From: Cytobacillus stercorigallinarum
GTDB lineage: Bacteria > Bacillota > Bacilli > Bacillales > Cytobacillaceae
Reading direction: 5' to 3'
Assembly (NCBI RefSeq): GCF_014836495.1
Contig: NZ_JACSQT010000007.1
Span: forward strand, 62,001-126,000
DNA: 64,000 nt
In this document: one piece after another, positions 1 to 9,638 of the stretch
How the letters are laid out: each line of letters opens with the position of its first letter
Numbering within the stretch: the stretch's first letter is position 1
Position numbers and translations under genes: made by a program
The notes under the pieces: generated by a model
Databases searched by the model: none
What the model was told of the DNA's origin: nothing
The model's input: the letters and a program-made list of their open reading frames with translations, nothing else

Positions 1-1
1 A

Positions 2-469
2 TTCGACCATCAACTAACTCTTTATGAAGTCTTAAAACAAGAATTTGAATCATTAGCTAAAGCACCAAAGAGAATGCATCTGGCATATTCCTTAGATAAT
101 CTTATTCATGAAGCTGAAATAAGTAAAGAACGTGAAATTAGCCATTTTAAAGAAACAAACGGCTTGCTTTTTACGCTGATAGGCCAAGGAAAGATCCAAC
201 AATTTGATCCTATGAATATTATAAAATTACATAAAAACTTCTTACATAAAAACGGTATGACCATACGTCTTCAAGAACAGTCGATATACTTTTCAAAACC
301 TGTGTTAGCCCTAACAGAAAATGGCTTAAGTGATGTGACACAGCTACAATTTTTCATTGACCACCCTCCAGAACAGACAATAGATGGCATTTCTATAGAT
401 GGAATTGGCCATTTTCTGGGAGAGCTTAAGCAAATCGGGGATAATTTTCAATTTATATTAAGTAAATAA
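2..469 (+). CDS. 5'-truncated gene, unrecognised protein
   Basis: The reading frame is already open at base 2, so the gene begins outside the window; 155 residues are visible. The ATG at 74 lacks a Shine-Dalgarno sequence and is unlikely to be the real start. The visible part looks soluble, is rich in Lys, Glu and Gln, begins with a probable amphipathic helix, and shows no signal peptide, membrane segment or motif I can assign. A hairpin with a T-run at 549-583 may end its transcript. Function unknown. Confidence 0.6.
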   Translation, partial: FDHQLTLYEVLKQEFESLAKAPKRMHLAYSLDNLIHEAEISKEREISHFKETNGLLFTLIGQGKIQQFDPMNIIKLHKNFLHKNGMTIRLQEQSIYFSKPVLALTENGLSDVTQLQFFIDHPPEQTIDGISIDGIGHFLGELKQIGDNFQFILSK

Positions 470-548
470 TGTATTAAAAATGAATAAATCATTTGAGGGA
501 TATTCTTCTCCATATCGTTTACGTATCTGTCTTTCGCTCAGTTTTTTT

Positions 549-583
549 GCGCGTTTTTCTTTCCGAATGACGCGCTAATTTTT
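549..583 (+). terminator. Probable intrinsic terminator
   Basis: Six-base-pair stem GCGCGT/ACGCGC (549-554 with 570-575) followed by TAATTTTT. It lies 80 bases after the truncated gene that ends at 469. Confidence 0.45.
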
Positions 584-794
584 GTCTACCCGGATTCCTT
601 CCTCTTTTTTAGCTACAATTCTTCTTAAGTGACGCACAAATCCGTTTAACATTCTCACTCAACCAATATGCACTTACAAGAAAGCCCGATGACATTGAGA
701 GTATTTCAAACGAAAATTCTATTCATACACTTATGCCATTTTTCGTAAAACCTGATCTTTTCTTTTGTTATAAATCACAAACTTCCACATTATC

Positions 795-829
795 CAAAAA
801 TAATTGCCTTGGTATCAATGACCAAGACA
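795..829 (-). terminator. Probable terminator of the oxidoreductase gene
   Basis: On the minus strand CTTGGT/ACCAAG arms form a stem followed by a T-rich tail (ATTATTTTTGG), 13 bases after the stop of the oxidoreductase gene. Confidence 0.45.
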
Positions 830-841
830 AATTAGCATCCA

Positions 842-1954
842 TTATCTGAGTGGATTATAAGGAGTAAGATCGAATGGTAAAGTATGATCCAAAGCGATTT
901 CACTAGCTACCACCCCTATGTAAGGGCCCATTGTTATCCCCGACGGCCCCAAGCCTGTTGCTATCGTTACATTATGATAGCCTTCCAGTTTACCTAATAA
1001 CGGAAGAGTATCGGGTCCCATGGGTCGAAAACCTACTCGCATCTCGGAAACTGAACTATTTTCTAATGCTGCCATCTCCAATCCTGCATCAATTACTTCT
1101 TTCACACCTCCTGCTGTCAATCGATAATCAAACCCCGAATCAGTTTCTCTCGTTGCACCTACCACGATTCTTTGATCATCAAAGGCTAGCATATAATAAC
1201 TAGAATCCGGAATAACAACTGGCCAGTCTGAAGTATCGTACTCCTTTACACCGAAATGAATAATTTGTCCACGTTGCGGTTTAATCGTAATAGAATGATC
1301 AAGGGGTGAAAGCAACTCATTTGTCCATGCGCCAGTTGTTACAATGATTTGATCACCAGCATATAATTCCCCATTTACCTCCGCACCTACTACATGCCCA
1401 TTCTTTAAAGTAAGACTTGCTTTACCTTCTACAAATTGAGCCCCATGTAAGGAAGCTGCTCTTTGCATCGCTTGACAAAGTAAATGCGCATCCACCCTAG
1501 CTCCCCCACTCACATAGAGTGCTTGATATTCTTTATTCAATAGCGGGAATAAAGCCCGTGCTTCCTCTCCTGATAAGCGCTTAATATCACCTACCTCAGG
1601 CGTACCCGCTTCCCGTTTGGACATTGCCTCCGCTTGAGACTGATTGATCCCCTCATCGTCTTTGCTTATCGCCAACGCACCAACCTGTTTATATCCTATA
1701 TCCGACTCACCATCATTTTTTAATTCCTTAATGAGCTCTCCATAATACAAAGCCCCCCTGCGAGCCAATGTATACCAATCTGGATGTTTATGATGAGTAA
1801 TCCATGGACAAACAATGCCAGCTCCAGCAGCAGATGCCCTACCTTCATGGTTCGCATCAATTACTGTAACATCGATGCCGTTTCTACTTAGATGATAAGC
1901 AGCACTCGCTCCAACTATACCTGATCCGATAATGATCACCTTAATTGTTAACAT
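842..1954 (-). CDS. FAD-dependent oxidoreductase of the D-amino acid/glycine oxidase (DAO) family
   Basis: About 370 residues. The N-terminus carries the FAD-binding Rossmann signature IIGSGIVGASAAYHL, followed by an acidic residue closing the second strand. The C-terminus has the second FAD contact (GLGPSGITMGP). Together these are typical of the DAO fold, which oxidises amino or imino acids such as glycine, sarcosine or D-amino acids; the exact substrate cannot be read. The start is unclear: a frame extends to a GTG at 2002, but the only good ribosome site (AAGGAG) directly abuts the ATG at 1954, leaving a poor spacing. No neighbour shares its orientation closely, so it is probably monocistronic. 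Confidence 0.8.
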   Translation of the reverse strand: MLTIKVIIIGSGIVGASAAYHLSRNGIDVTVIDANHEGRASAAGAGIVCPWITHHKHPDWYTLARRGALYYGELIKELKNDGESDIGYKQVGALAISKDDEGINQSQAEAMSKREAGTPEVGDIKRLSGEEARALFPLLNKEYQALYVSGGARVDAHLLCQAMQRAASLHGAQFVEGKASLTLKNGHVVGAEVNGELYAGDQIIVTTGAWTNELLSPLDHSITIKPQRGQIIHFGVKEYDTSDWPVVIPDSSYYMLAFDDQRIVVGATRETDSGFDYRLTAGGVKEVIDAGLEMAALENSSVSEMRVGFRPMGPDTLPLLGKLEGYHNVTIATGLGPSGITMGPYIGVVASEIALDHTLPFDLTPYNPLR

Positions 1955-2095
1955 CTCCTTATAATCAAACTGTGATATTTGCCGTTTTTTTATGAACGGC
2001 ACCCTTTTTTTGAGAAGATTCTTTATGTATACATATATTAATATAAAGGGTACTGAAAGAGGTCCATTACAAATTTATAAAAGGAGGAATGTCCA

Positions 2096-2335
2096 TTGAT
2101 ATCTTTTAAAGTTTTACTTATCCTTCTCATCTTTTTATTTTCGATCTTGATAAGCTTACTTTTTAGAAAACTCGCCTTTCAGTACATTGATAGCATTGCC
2201 TTTCTTCTCATATCTATCTCCTCTTGCATTTCTATATTTTTCCTAAAAGGGAGTCATCAATATTTCTTCCTAATAGCCTGTATAAGCAGCTTTTTGCTTT
2301 CCTGTATTTATTTTTTTCTCTCATTCTATGAATAA
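2096..2335 (+). CDS. Small hydrophobic membrane protein, unknown
   Basis: 79 residues starting at a TTG eight bases after an excellent AAAGGAGG ribosome site; the nearby ATG leads to an early stop, which supports the TTG. The protein is almost entirely hydrophobic with about three predicted membrane segments (roughly residues 5-23, 28-50 and 55-75) and few charges. No family recognised. It ends three bases before the convergent threonine aldolase gene. Confidence 0.55.
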   Translation: MISFKVLLILLIFLFSILISLLFRKLAFQYIDSIAFLLISISSCISIFFLKGSHQYFFLIACISSFLLSCIYFFLSFYE

Positions 2336-2338
2336 TAA

Positions 2339-3409
2339 TTATCTATTCTGTTTGATCGTTAAAAACATTTTTTCTATTACTGTTTCTGGTATAACCGTTA
2401 CTGCATCGCCAAAACTAATTTCTGCAAAATAATCGTTATCTTTCTTTTGAATGCTAGCTGTGATACCCACACCACATTCCTCATAAACCAATTTCAACAA
2501 TTGTTCTATTTCCTCTATGCCTTGTTCAAAATAAAGATGGAACATATTTGATTGAGGAACTTTTGGTTTTGTATACAACCCATTTATTTGGTTAAATCTC
2601 TCAGCGAAATATCGTGATATTTCATAATATCGCTTCATTTTATTTTTTCTTTTTTCATAATAATAGTCTGCTGGAATGATATAAGGATAAAGACTAATAA
2701 GATCTCCACCGAACCTTCTTTTCCAAATCTTCGCTTCTTCAATAAAGGACTCGTCACCTGCTAAGATTGCACCAGCTATCCCACCTACACCTTTATAAAA
2801 AGAAAGATAGACACTGTCAAATAATGCACTTACTTCTGCGGCGCTCTTTTCATAATAAGGCAGCACTTCTAATAATCTCGCACCATCTAGATGTAATTTA
2901 ATATTATTTTTGCGGCAATGATTTACCATTTGCTGAAGTTCTGAAAGTGGCGGTACCACCCCGCCTATTTCTCTTTGCGGCAACTCTAATAACAAAGCAG
3001 CGAACGAATCATCTAAATGGCAAATATCTTCATAACCTACAGGTCTATTTGCTTCACTGACGAATGTTACATCAAATTGATGAAGGATCCTAGGTCCATC
3101 TTGTTCATGAATTTCTAGGTGACATAATGGATGATAGGCAATTTTTTTTGATTGTTTTTTATCACTCCAAATTCTAAGTGCAATTTGTTGTGCCATTGTT
3201 CCACTTGGAAAGAAGACTGCTTTTTCTTTGCCTAATAATGTCGCCATCTTCTTTTCAAATGCTGCAATTATTTGGCCTTCGCCGTAAATATCACTTGTAA
3301 CATCTTCTGGCACATGGCGGAAGGCTTCTTTAAGTACTTCCACTTGGCGCACTCCATGACCGCTTAAAGTGTACAGTGATTTTTGATAAATATCTTGCAA
3401 AAGTGTCAA
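2339..3409 (-). CDS. ltaE: Threonine aldolase family, PLP-dependent (beta-eliminating lyase fold)
   Basis: 356 residues of the low-specificity threonine aldolase family, which cleaves L-threonine or L-allo-threonine to glycine and acetaldehyde with pyridoxal phosphate. Visible signs are the N-terminal segment TSDIYGEG, the cofactor-region FFPSGTMAQQIALR, the aspartate in LHLDGARL and the Schiff-base lysine in SFYKGVGG. It starts at TTG, nine bases after AAGGAGG. Monocistronic in appearance. Length and motif order fit the family; substrate preference is inferred. Confidence 0.85.
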   Translation of the reverse strand: MTLLQDIYQKSLYTLSGHGVRQVEVLKEAFRHVPEDVTSDIYGEGQIIAAFEKKMATLLGKEKAVFFPSGTMAQQIALRIWSDKKQSKKIAYHPLCHLEIHEQDGPRILHQFDVTFVSEANRPVGYEDICHLDDSFAALLLELPQREIGGVVPPLSELQQMVNHCRKNNIKLHLDGARLLEVLPYYEKSAAEVSALFDSVYLSFYKGVGGIAGAILAGDESFIEEAKIWKRRFGGDLISLYPYIIPADYYYEKRKNKMKRYYEISRYFAERFNQINGLYTKPKVPQSNMFHLYFEQGIEEIEQLLKLVYEECGVGITASIQKKDNDYFAEISFGDAVTVIPETVIEKMFLTIKQNR

Positions 3410-3507
3410 AGGGAGCGACCTCCTTATTCTGAATTTTCATGATTATTATAACATGCCTAGAGATGATTGATAGTTAGAGAATTTCGCATGACGAAATTTT
3501 CATGCTT

Positions 3508-4401
3508 TTAGTCTCGATGGCAGACTACAATTTCCCCCTGACAACGGCCATATTGTTTTTTTATGTGGGCTTTTTGTATACCTTCAATGTTCAGCGGATA
3601 AACATGCGCCAAAACTGGGGCAAGATCACCTTTTTCTACTAATTGCTTTATTTGTTCCAACCCCTTATTAATTGAATATAAACATTCCTTATCAACGCCT
3701 TGAAATCTCGACTTGGCAAATTTTATCACTTTTGCTTCTGGCTTCAACCACCTTAACGCACTAAAAATTGGGGAGCTATGCCCAATTGTATCAATTAGTA
3801 AATCAAACCGCCATTGCTCATGAATAGGATCCAGACGATCTCCATTAATATAGATTACATCTTTCTGCTTTGCATCTTCGGTAAGTACGCCTATAACTGT
3901 GCCCATTGCCTTTAAGATTTGTATGAGCATCAAACCTACATTCGTTTGACTACCTAAAATAAGAACATAGCTTCCTTCCCTTACTCTCCCCTCTACTGTT
4001 GCTTGCCATGCCGCTATACTACTTTCTAAGAGAGAAGCCGATTCAATGAATGTTAAATTATGAGGCATGAGACAAACATCAGATGATGGTACGATCGTTT
4101 CGTTTGCATATGTCCCATATGTAGAAATAGTCGTTTGAAAAAATACCTTGTCACCCTCTTTAAACTGGGAGACGCCTTTTCCTATTGCTTTAATGATTCC
4201 CGCTCCGGAACTTCCTAGAATTATCGGTAAGGGAAGATTGTCTCTCAATCGTTTTCCCGCCCTGAATTGCCAATCACTTTCTAACACGCCACTCGCTTTT
4301 ATTTGAATTAATATCTCGTCATCACCTACTGGTGGTGTTACAAATTCAATTTCACGCAATTGATAAATATCGCCATATTGATGAATTCCAATTCCCTTCA
4401 T
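3508..4401 (-). CDS. Zinc-less medium-chain dehydrogenase/quinone reductase-like protein
   Basis: About 297 residues. The N-terminal GroES-like domain (EILIQIKASGV, the GSSGAGIIKAIGKGV strand) and a C-terminal Rossmann-like domain match the MDR superfamily of NADPH quinone reductases and alcohol dehydrogenases. The usual GxGxxG turn is degenerate (LILGSQTNVGLML), and the catalytic zinc ligands are absent. The protein is somewhat shorter than the usual 320-340 residues. ATG at 4401 is chosen because GGAGG lies seven bases upstream; a further ATG at 4422 lacks a site. The reaction is not predictable. Confidence 0.75.
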   Translation of the reverse strand: MKGIGIHQYGDIYQLREIEFVTPPVGDDEILIQIKASGVLESDWQFRAGKRLRDNLPLPIILGSSGAGIIKAIGKGVSQFKEGDKVFFQTTISTYGTYANETIVPSSDVCLMPHNLTFIESASLLESSIAAWQATVEGRVREGSYVLILGSQTNVGLMLIQILKAMGTVIGVLTEDAKQKDVIYINGDRLDPIHEQWRFDLLIDTIGHSSPIFSALRWLKPEAKVIKFAKSRFQGVDKECLYSINKGLEQIKQLVEKGDLAPVLAHVYPLNIEGIQKAHIKKQYGRCQGEIVVCHRD

Positions 4402-4538
4402 AAAGATGCCTCCGCTTATCATTCTGTTTATATGTTCATTTTTACCAACTAGATCTATTCTTAAAAATACATCTTGTACACATAATTTTATTGATGTTTC
4501 ACATTCTAATGATAATCATGTTTGAGAGGAGGGAAAGT

Positions 4539-5042
4539 ATGAATGTAGCTAATATCTTTCGTATATTAAATGCCATCATCTTATGGGGAAGCATGTTTTT
4601 TATCCCTGGTAAATCCATTAAAAGGTTTCTTCCTGTTACTTTATTTTGCTCTTGCATTCTTTTAATTGAAACACTATTATCATTTGTTTTTAAATGGTGG
4701 AGGGTAAAGGGCGGAAAAAAATACATGGTTTATGATTCAATTGCCTTTATATTGGGGCCATTTTTTACCGTTAATATTTGGGTATTCCATTTAACCTACG
4801 GGAAGTTTATTCGGTATGCTGGGCTTAATCTAATTATTGATCTTTTATTTGCATACCCTCTCAATGCTTTCTTTCAAAAAATTGGTCATTATAAACTGTA
4901 CAAATTCACATCATTTTCATTATTTATTTCTGCCTTCGTCTATTCATTAATTAACTATGGCTTTCAAATGTTATATGAACGACCTCCGAAAGATTATATA
5001 AAAACGGATAAGGTGAGTAAAACAGAACTTACTGTTAAATGA
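4539..5042 (+). CDS. Multi-pass membrane protein of the CBO0543 type
   Basis: 167 residues with about five hydrophobic segments and an aromatic-rich, basic loop pattern resembling the CBO0543 family of uncharacterised Bacillota membrane proteins. The ATG at 4539 is preceded by GAGAGGAGGG, so the upstream ATG codons in frame are not used. A short palindrome ATGATAATCAT (4508-4518), similar to a Fur half-site, lies just before the ribosome site, but the match is too weak to call iron control. Transcribed away from the dehydrogenase gene. Function unknown. Confidence 0.65.
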   Translation: MNVANIFRILNAIILWGSMFFIPGKSIKRFLPVTLFCSCILLIETLLSFVFKWWRVKGGKKYMVYDSIAFILGPFFTVNIWVFHLTYGKFIRYAGLNLIIDLLFAYPLNAFFQKIGHYKLYKFTSFSLFISAFVYSLINYGFQMLYERPPKDYIKTDKVSKTELTVK

Positions 5043-5067
5043 CCTTATCCTCATTCGGGAAATAAGC

Positions 5068-5478
5068 TTAGATAATTTTCGCTATTTTTTCAAGAGAAGT
5101 ATTGATGGTCGATATTTGCTGTTGAAGAGAACATAATTGTTCATAAGAATACGAATGAAATAAGGCATTAATATAGGCTGCTCCCTCTTGTGTTAAACGA
5201 ACACTAACAATTCTACGGTCATTTTGTGCTCTACTTTTCGTTACATAACCAAGTGCCTTTAACTTATCAGTCATATTCGTTGCAGCTGCTGGGGACATAT
5301 AGAAATCTGTAGAAATATCAGTGATTTTCATATCACCAAGTTTTTTCAACTTCATCATAAGCCAAACAAGATTCTCATTGAGGGTTTTTTGCTTATGCAA
5401 TAACACATGAATAAAGTATTTATTGCTAGCCATCTCTCCAATTAGATGCTGTATAATTATTTCATTCCTTGCTTTCAT
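5068..5478 (-). CDS. MarR family transcriptional regulator
   Basis: 136 residues with a central winged helix-turn-helix: recognition region DFYMSPAAATNMTDKLKALG, then the wing with the NDRRIVSVRLT signature characteristic of MarR proteins. MarR dimers usually repress a neighbouring gene and release DNA on binding a small ligand. ATG at 5478 follows AGGAG at ten bases. It lies 82 bases downstream of prpB on the same strand, so it could be read through from the methylcitrate operon or have its own promoter; its target is unknown. Confidence 0.85.
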   Translation of the reverse strand: MKARNEIIIQHLIGEMASNKYFIHVLLHKQKTLNENLVWLMMKLKKLGDMKITDISTDFYMSPAAATNMTDKLKALGYVTKSRAQNDRRIVSVRLTQEGAAYINALFHSYSYEQLCSLQQQISTINTSLEKIAKII

Positions 5479-5560
5479 CTATTCATTTCTCCTAATCTTT
5501 TATGAAGTAAAATAACTATGAAAGGTTGACGCTCGGCTGTATCACCGAACGCCTATACAA

Positions 5561-6466
5561 TCATTCTTCTGTCAGTATCGTTTTTGCTAATGTATCATCT
5601 AATTCTTCAAAATCATCATAGCTGATGGTTTGATATAGTTCTTTTCTAGTTTGCATATTACTAAGCGCATCTTTTTGTGAACCTGTTTCTTTTATGATAT
5701 TAAAAACGTTTTCATATGCTTTAGCTGCCACTCTTAATGAAGTAACAGGATAGATAACCATTTGAAAGCCCATTTGTGAGAATTCATCCGCTGAGTAATA
5801 AGGCGTCTGACCAAATTCAGTCATATTTGCTAATAAAGGAATAGAAATCGCTTGTGAAAATAGGCTAAACTCTTCTTCCGTTTTTAATGCTTCTGGAAAA
5901 ATAGCGTCCGCTCCAGCTTCTGCATATGCCTTCGCTCGTTCAATCGCTTCATCAAGTCCTTTCACCGCTCGTGCGTCTGTTCTTGCTACAATAATTAAGT
6001 GTGGAGCAACTTCCTTAATCACCTTAATTTTTTGTATCATTTCTTCTGTCGTTACAAGCTGTTTACCATTTAAATGGCCACATTTTTTCGGTAACTTCTG
6101 ATCCTCTATTTGTACAGCAGCCACTCTAGCCTCTTGCATTTCCACAGCTGTTCTTGCCGCATTTAATACCCCACCAAACCCCGTATCAATATCAACAAGT
6201 AATGGTAAATTAGTTGCTCGAATAATTTCTTTCGCTCTTTGTGCCATCTCAGCAGATGTAACCATACCAAGGTCTGGCAGTCCTTTACTTGCCGTATATG
6301 CAGCACCTGATAAATATAGCGCCTGAAAGCCTGACTGTTTCGCGATTAGGCCTGCCATTGCATCATGTGCCCCTGGTATTTGCAATATATTCTTATCTAG
6401 CATTTTTGAACGAAATTGCTCAGCTAAATCTTGTTGCAACACAGGTTTATGAACAATCCATGCCAT
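5561..6466 (-). CDS. prpB: 2-Methylisocitrate lyase
   Basis: 301 residues of the isocitrate lyase/PEP mutase family. The Mg-binding strand LLVDIDTGFGG and the catalytic KKCGH motif are intact. It cleaves 2-methylisocitrate to pyruvate and succinate, the last step of the 2-methylcitrate cycle that disposes of propionyl-CoA from odd-chain and branched-chain compounds. ATG at 6466 follows AGAGGTGATG. Last gene of prpC-prpD-prpB, 15 bases after prpD, so expression should follow the cobalamin riboswitch about 3 kb upstream. Cytoplasmic. Confidence 0.92.
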   Translation of the reverse strand: MAWIVHKPVLQQDLAEQFRSKMLDKNILQIPGAHDAMAGLIAKQSGFQALYLSGAAYTASKGLPDLGMVTSAEMAQRAKEIIRATNLPLLVDIDTGFGGVLNAARTAVEMQEARVAAVQIEDQKLPKKCGHLNGKQLVTTEEMIQKIKVIKEVAPHLIIVARTDARAVKGLDEAIERAKAYAEAGADAIFPEALKTEEEFSLFSQAISIPLLANMTEFGQTPYYSADEFSQMGFQMVIYPVTSLRVAAKAYENVFNIIKETGSQKDALSNMQTRKELYQTISYDDFEELDDTLAKTILTEE

Positions 6467-6481
6467 CTTGCATCACCTCTC

Positions 6482-7921
6482 CTAGATAATGAATAAATTC
6501 ATAAATTCATTCACTGGCATCTCTTTTAACCATTCTTGATTGGAAACAGCTCTAGCAATGCTTGTTTGTGCCTTGTTTGAAAAATGAGTTTTGATATTAT
6601 ACTCGAACTTCTGCAATACTTTTGGAATCGCTTCGTCACGGCGGAATCGGTGACCTAATGGATATTCACATTCAATTTTCTCTGAAGAAGTTCCATCTTT
6701 ATAATGGATTTGTACCGCATTAGCGATTGAGCGCTTGTTCGGGTCTAAATAATCTTTCGAGTATTGATGATCTTCAACAACTTGCATCTTCTCTCGTAAA
6801 CTATCTACTCGTGGGTCGCTTGCTACATCATCCTCGTAATCCTCTGCGCGAATATTTCCTTTTAATAAACCAATAGCTGTAATGTACTGTATACAGTGAT
6901 CACGGTCAGCTGGATTATGTAATGGACCTGTTTTATCGATAATCCTAATCGCTGATTCATGTGTGGTAATCGTAATTCGATCAATATGATCTAAATCATT
7001 TACATCGCCATTTTGATAAAGTAAGACGGCACACTCTGCTGCAGTTTGCGCGTGAAATTCTGCCGGATAAGAAACTTTGAATAACACATTTTCCATTACA
7101 TAAGCACTTAACTCTCTTTGTAAGGTAATTTTTTGCCCTTTAAACAGAACGTCCTCAAAACCCCAGTTAGGTGCAGATAAGACACTGTTATAGCCCATTT
7201 CACCTTTCACAGCCATCATAGCTAACTGAACACCCCTACTTGTGGCATCTCCAGCAGCCCATGATTTTCTCGAACCCGTATTTGGCGCATGACGATATGT
7301 TCTTAATGCAGAATTATCCACCCATGCAAGTGATAATGCATGTATCACTTCTTCTTTTGTTGCGCCAAGCATCTTTGCCGTAACAGCAGTTGTTGCCACT
7401 TTAACAAACAATACATGATCTAAGCCCACACGATTTAAACTATTATCCAACGCTAATATACCTTGAATTTCATGAGCCTTGATCATCATTTCCAGGACTT
7501 CAATCATTTTAACTGGCTCTTTACCAACTGAAAGACGTTGCCTACTTAAAAAATCTGCAACTGCTAAAATGCCACCAAGGTTGTCAGAAGGATGCCCCCA
7601 TTCCGCAGCTAACCATGTATCATTGTAATCCAGCCAGCGAATCATACAGCCGATATTAAATGCGCCTCTAATGGGATCCAATTCAAATGTTGTACCAGGG
7701 ACTCTTGTTCCATTAGGTACAACGGTTCCTGGTACAACAGGACCAAGTAGTTTTGTACATTCAGGATAATCTAGCGCTAATATTCCACAACCAATTGTAT
7801 CGAGTAAAATATAATGTGCTGTGCGATAAGCCTCTTCACTTGTTATTTCATAATCCAATACATAATCAGCAATTTTCGTTAAAATAACATCGGTTTCAAC
7901 CTTTTCATTCGTTTTCAGCAT
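6482..7921 (-). CDS. prpD: 2-Methylcitrate dehydratase (MmgE/PrpD family)
   Basis: 479 residues with the MmgE/PrpD family layout: helical N-terminus with the [15 protein letters not shown] segment, the [16 protein letters not shown] region and the C-terminal lid with [16 protein letters not shown]. It dehydrates 2-methylcitrate to 2-methyl-cis-aconitate without an iron-sulfur cluster; aconitase is expected to finish the isomerisation, and none is encoded here. The start overlaps the end of prpC by 17 bases, which implies coupled translation. Middle gene of the operon. Confidence 0.92.
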   Translation of the reverse strand: MLKTNEKVETDVILTKIADYVLDYEITSEEAYRTAHYILLDTIGCGILALDYPECTKLLGPVVPGTVVPNGTRVPGTTFELDPIRGAFNIGCMIRWLDYNDTWLAAEWGHPSDNLGGILAVADFLSRQRLSVGKEPVKMIEVLEMMIKAHEIQGILALDNSLNRVGLDHVLFVKVATTAVTAKMLGATKEEVIHALSLAWVDNSALRTYRHAPNTGSRKSWAAGDATSRGVQLAMMAVKGEMGYNSVLSAPNWGFEDVLFKGQKITLQRELSAYVMENVLFKVSYPAEFHAQTAAECAVLLYQNGDVNDLDHIDRITITTHESAIRIIDKTGPLHNPADRDHCIQYITAIGLLKGNIRAEDYEDDVASDPRVDSLREKMQVVEDHQYSKDYLDPNKRSIANAVQIHYKDGTSSEKIECEYPLGHRFRRDEAIPKVLQKFEYNIKTHFSNKAQTSIARAVSNQEWLKEMPVNEFMNLFII

Positions 7922-9056
7922 TTACACGTAATCCTCCTCCATTTGGTAAAGTATGTCGTGCTCCTGAATAAATGACCCGCGGTCTAAATAAGCGATTGTT
8001 TTCATGCTGTTCAATGACATGGGCACATAAACCAACTGTTCTTGCACTAAAGAAAATCGGTGTGTAAAGAGGGATAGGAATTCCTAACATGCCATAAACC
8101 GGTGCGGCATAATAATCTAAATTAGGGTATAATCCTTTCTCAACTTCCATAATTCTTTCTCCTGCTTCACATTTTCGAAGCAATGAATCATCTCCATTTT
8201 GTATCGATAACTCTTGTAGAGCTTCTTTCATCATTAATGCTCTTGGGTCCATTTTGTTCATATAAACTCTATGACCAAAGCCCATAATCTTTTCTTTTTT
8301 AAATAATTTTTTATAGAAGAGACTTTCCAAGCCACCGACACTTTCTGCTTCATTCAACATGTACATAACCGCTTCATTCGCACCGCCATGCAAGCTCCCT
8401 TTTAAACTTGCAACTGCGCCTGTTAAAGCTCCAAAGAGATCGGATTGTGTAGAAGCAATTACTCTTGCGGTAAATGTTGAATTTGGCATTTCATGTTCAC
8501 TATATAAAAGTAATGATTGGTCAAATACTCTTTCTTCTAAATCGGATGGTACTCTACCAGTTAACATATAGAAAAAGTTGGCACTATATGAGAGGGATTT
8601 ATCCGGTTCAATTTTTTCCAGACCTTGTAATATACGATAACTGTTAGCTACAATCGTTGGAACTCCTCCAAGTAGGCGATAAGCTCTTTCTTTATTTCCT
8701 TGCTTCGACCGATCATCTAAAGTCGTATCATATCCAGCTAAGCTTGAGATGCCCGTGCGGAGCCCATCCATTGGATGTGTTCCTTTTGGTAAATGAGTAA
8801 AAACCTCCATAACGGCCGTCGGTATTTCATAATAGGACTTTAACCTAGTAGCTAATGCGTGTTTTTCCTCGTCTGTTGGTAATTGATCTTCTAGAAGTAA
8901 ATGGATAATATCTAAATATCTTTTCGTTTTTGAAAGTTGAATTAAATCATAACCTTTTATGACAATTTCTCCATGAACCGTATCTAAAAATGAAATGTTA
9001 GTCTCAGAAGCTATGATTCCCTCTAACCCTGGTATATATTTCTCCTCCATGCTCAC
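7905..9056 (-). CDS. prpC: 2-Methylcitrate synthase (citrate synthase family)
   Basis: About 383 residues of the citrate synthase fold. Catalytic signatures [11 protein letters not shown] and [16 protein letters not shown] (active-site histidines) and the C-terminal arginine region FRPRVIYSG are present. In the prp context it should condense propionyl-CoA with oxaloacetate. Three starts are possible: ATG 9062 is only three bases from GGGAGG, GTG 9056 lies nine bases from it, and ATG 9050 lies fifteen; I prefer 9056. Its 5' end overlaps the small ORF 9004-9279. First enzyme gene behind the cobalamin riboswitch. Confidence 0.9.
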   Translation of the reverse strand: MSMEEKYIPGLEGIIASETNISFLDTVHGEIVIKGYDLIQLSKTKRYLDIIHLLLEDQLPTDEEKHALATRLKSYYEIPTAVMEVFTHLPKGTHPMDGLRTGISSLAGYDTTLDDRSKQGNKERAYRLLGGVPTIVANSYRILQGLEKIEPDKSLSYSANFFYMLTGRVPSDLEERVFDQSLLLYSEHEMPNSTFTARVIASTQSDLFGALTGAVASLKGSLHGGANEAVMYMLNEAESVGGLESLFYKKLFKKEKIMGFGHRVYMNKMDPRALMMKEALQELSIQNGDDSLLRKCEAGERIMEVEKGLYPNLDYYAAPVYGMLGIPIPLYTPIFFSARTVGLCAHVIEQHENNRLFRPRVIYSGARHTLPNGGGLRVNAENE

Positions 9057-9279
9057 AATCATTTTCCTCCCATCCAATTACATCGTGCCTGACAATGCTG
9101 TAAGCCCTTTCAGCATTCCTCAAATATATTTGGATCTTCTCTTCTTCTACAGAGAGTGTTTGGATGTCTTCTTTACACTGTTCTAACACTTTTCTTAAAC
9201 TATAACCCTCAGCAGAATAGCTGTTTATCATGATCGTAGATTTCATTATGTTCACATAATAAGGAACGGTTCCAAACAA
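9004..9279 (-). CDS. Small unknown ORF between cobalamin riboswitch and prpC
   Basis: 91 residues starting at TTG, seven bases after a strong CGGAGG site, which argues it is translated. Residues 25-60 are highly charged and probably helical (SLRKVLEQCKEDIQTLSVEE); no membrane segment or known motif. The last roughly 50 bases overlap prpC in another frame, so translation could be coupled. It is the first ORF after the riboswitch-terminator leader. It could be a small operon protein or a leader ORF that helps prpC translation. Confidence 0.45.
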   Translation of the reverse strand: MFGTVPYYVNIMKSTIMINSYSAEGYSLRKVLEQCKEDIQTLSVEEEKIQIYLRNAERAYSIVRHDVIGWEENDCEHGGEIYTRVRGNHSF

Positions 9280-9324
9280 AGCTTTTCCTCCGTTCTTGCT
9301 CCCCTTTTTTCCATATCAATCCAT

Positions 9325-9354
9325 TAAAAAAACAACTTCTAGAAAGAAGTTGTT
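9325..9354 (-). terminator. Riboswitch-associated intrinsic terminator
   Basis: On the minus strand AACAACTTCT and AGAAGTTGTT form a perfect ten-pair stem with a four-base loop, followed by a T-run. It sits between the cobalamin aptamer and the first ORF, as expected for transcriptional attenuation. Confidence 0.85.
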
Positions 9355-9439
9355 AAGTTCAAACGAATACTAAAAATAAACATGCAACTTTGGCATGTAT
9401 TCATTACCCGTACTTAACACCTCCTATATCCACGTAGGA

Positions 9440-9632
9440 ATTGATGTTTACACTAAACAGGCAGGTCTCCTGGCTTATGGTCAACATGATACGAAACCTT
9501 CCCATCTCCTATTGAAGGAAACAGTGGCATCTTTCGTATCACTCGCAAATACAGTTGCGGGACAGCGACGGAATCTAACCGTACTTCCCTTTTAAGTAAA
9601 TAGACAATCAAGCATTCTATTTACACCTATTT
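9440..9632 (-). promoter_or_regulatory. Cobalamin (B12) riboswitch upstream of the methylcitrate operon
   Basis: Read on the minus strand, the segment contains the conserved blocks of the adenosylcobalamin-type riboswitch in the right order: AAAAGGGAAGTACGGTTAGA near 9595-9575, TCCGTCGCTGTCCCGCAAC (about 9575-9555), and the B12 box AAGCCAGGAGACCTGCC (about 9475-9459). It starts just after a promoter at 9639-9668 and is followed by an intrinsic terminator at 9325-9354. Cobalamin binding would be expected to favour termination and shut off prpC-prpD-prpB. Ends are approximate. Confidence 0.92.
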
Positions 9633-9638
9633 TAGAAA

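Larger units (their letters stand above)
470..841. other. Non-coding gap
   Basis: Pyrimidine-rich on the + strand, with no start codon and ribosome site leading a credible frame. It holds two hairpins listed separately (549-583 and 795-829) between two convergent genes. I see nothing else in it. Confidence 0.5.

Noticed and set aside
931..1203. + strand frame antisense to the amino-acid oxidase
   Set aside because: Lies wholly inside a well-supported gene, has no ribosome site and resembles no protein.
4508..4518. Fur-like palindrome ATGATAATCAT before the CBO0543-type gene
   Set aside because: Only a 5-1-5 core; the outer positions do not fit the 7-1-7 or repeated-hexamer Fur consensus.
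9395..9595. + strand frame opposite the cobalamin riboswitch
   Set aside because: The minus strand here is a conserved RNA element; the frame has no ribosome site and is a shadow.
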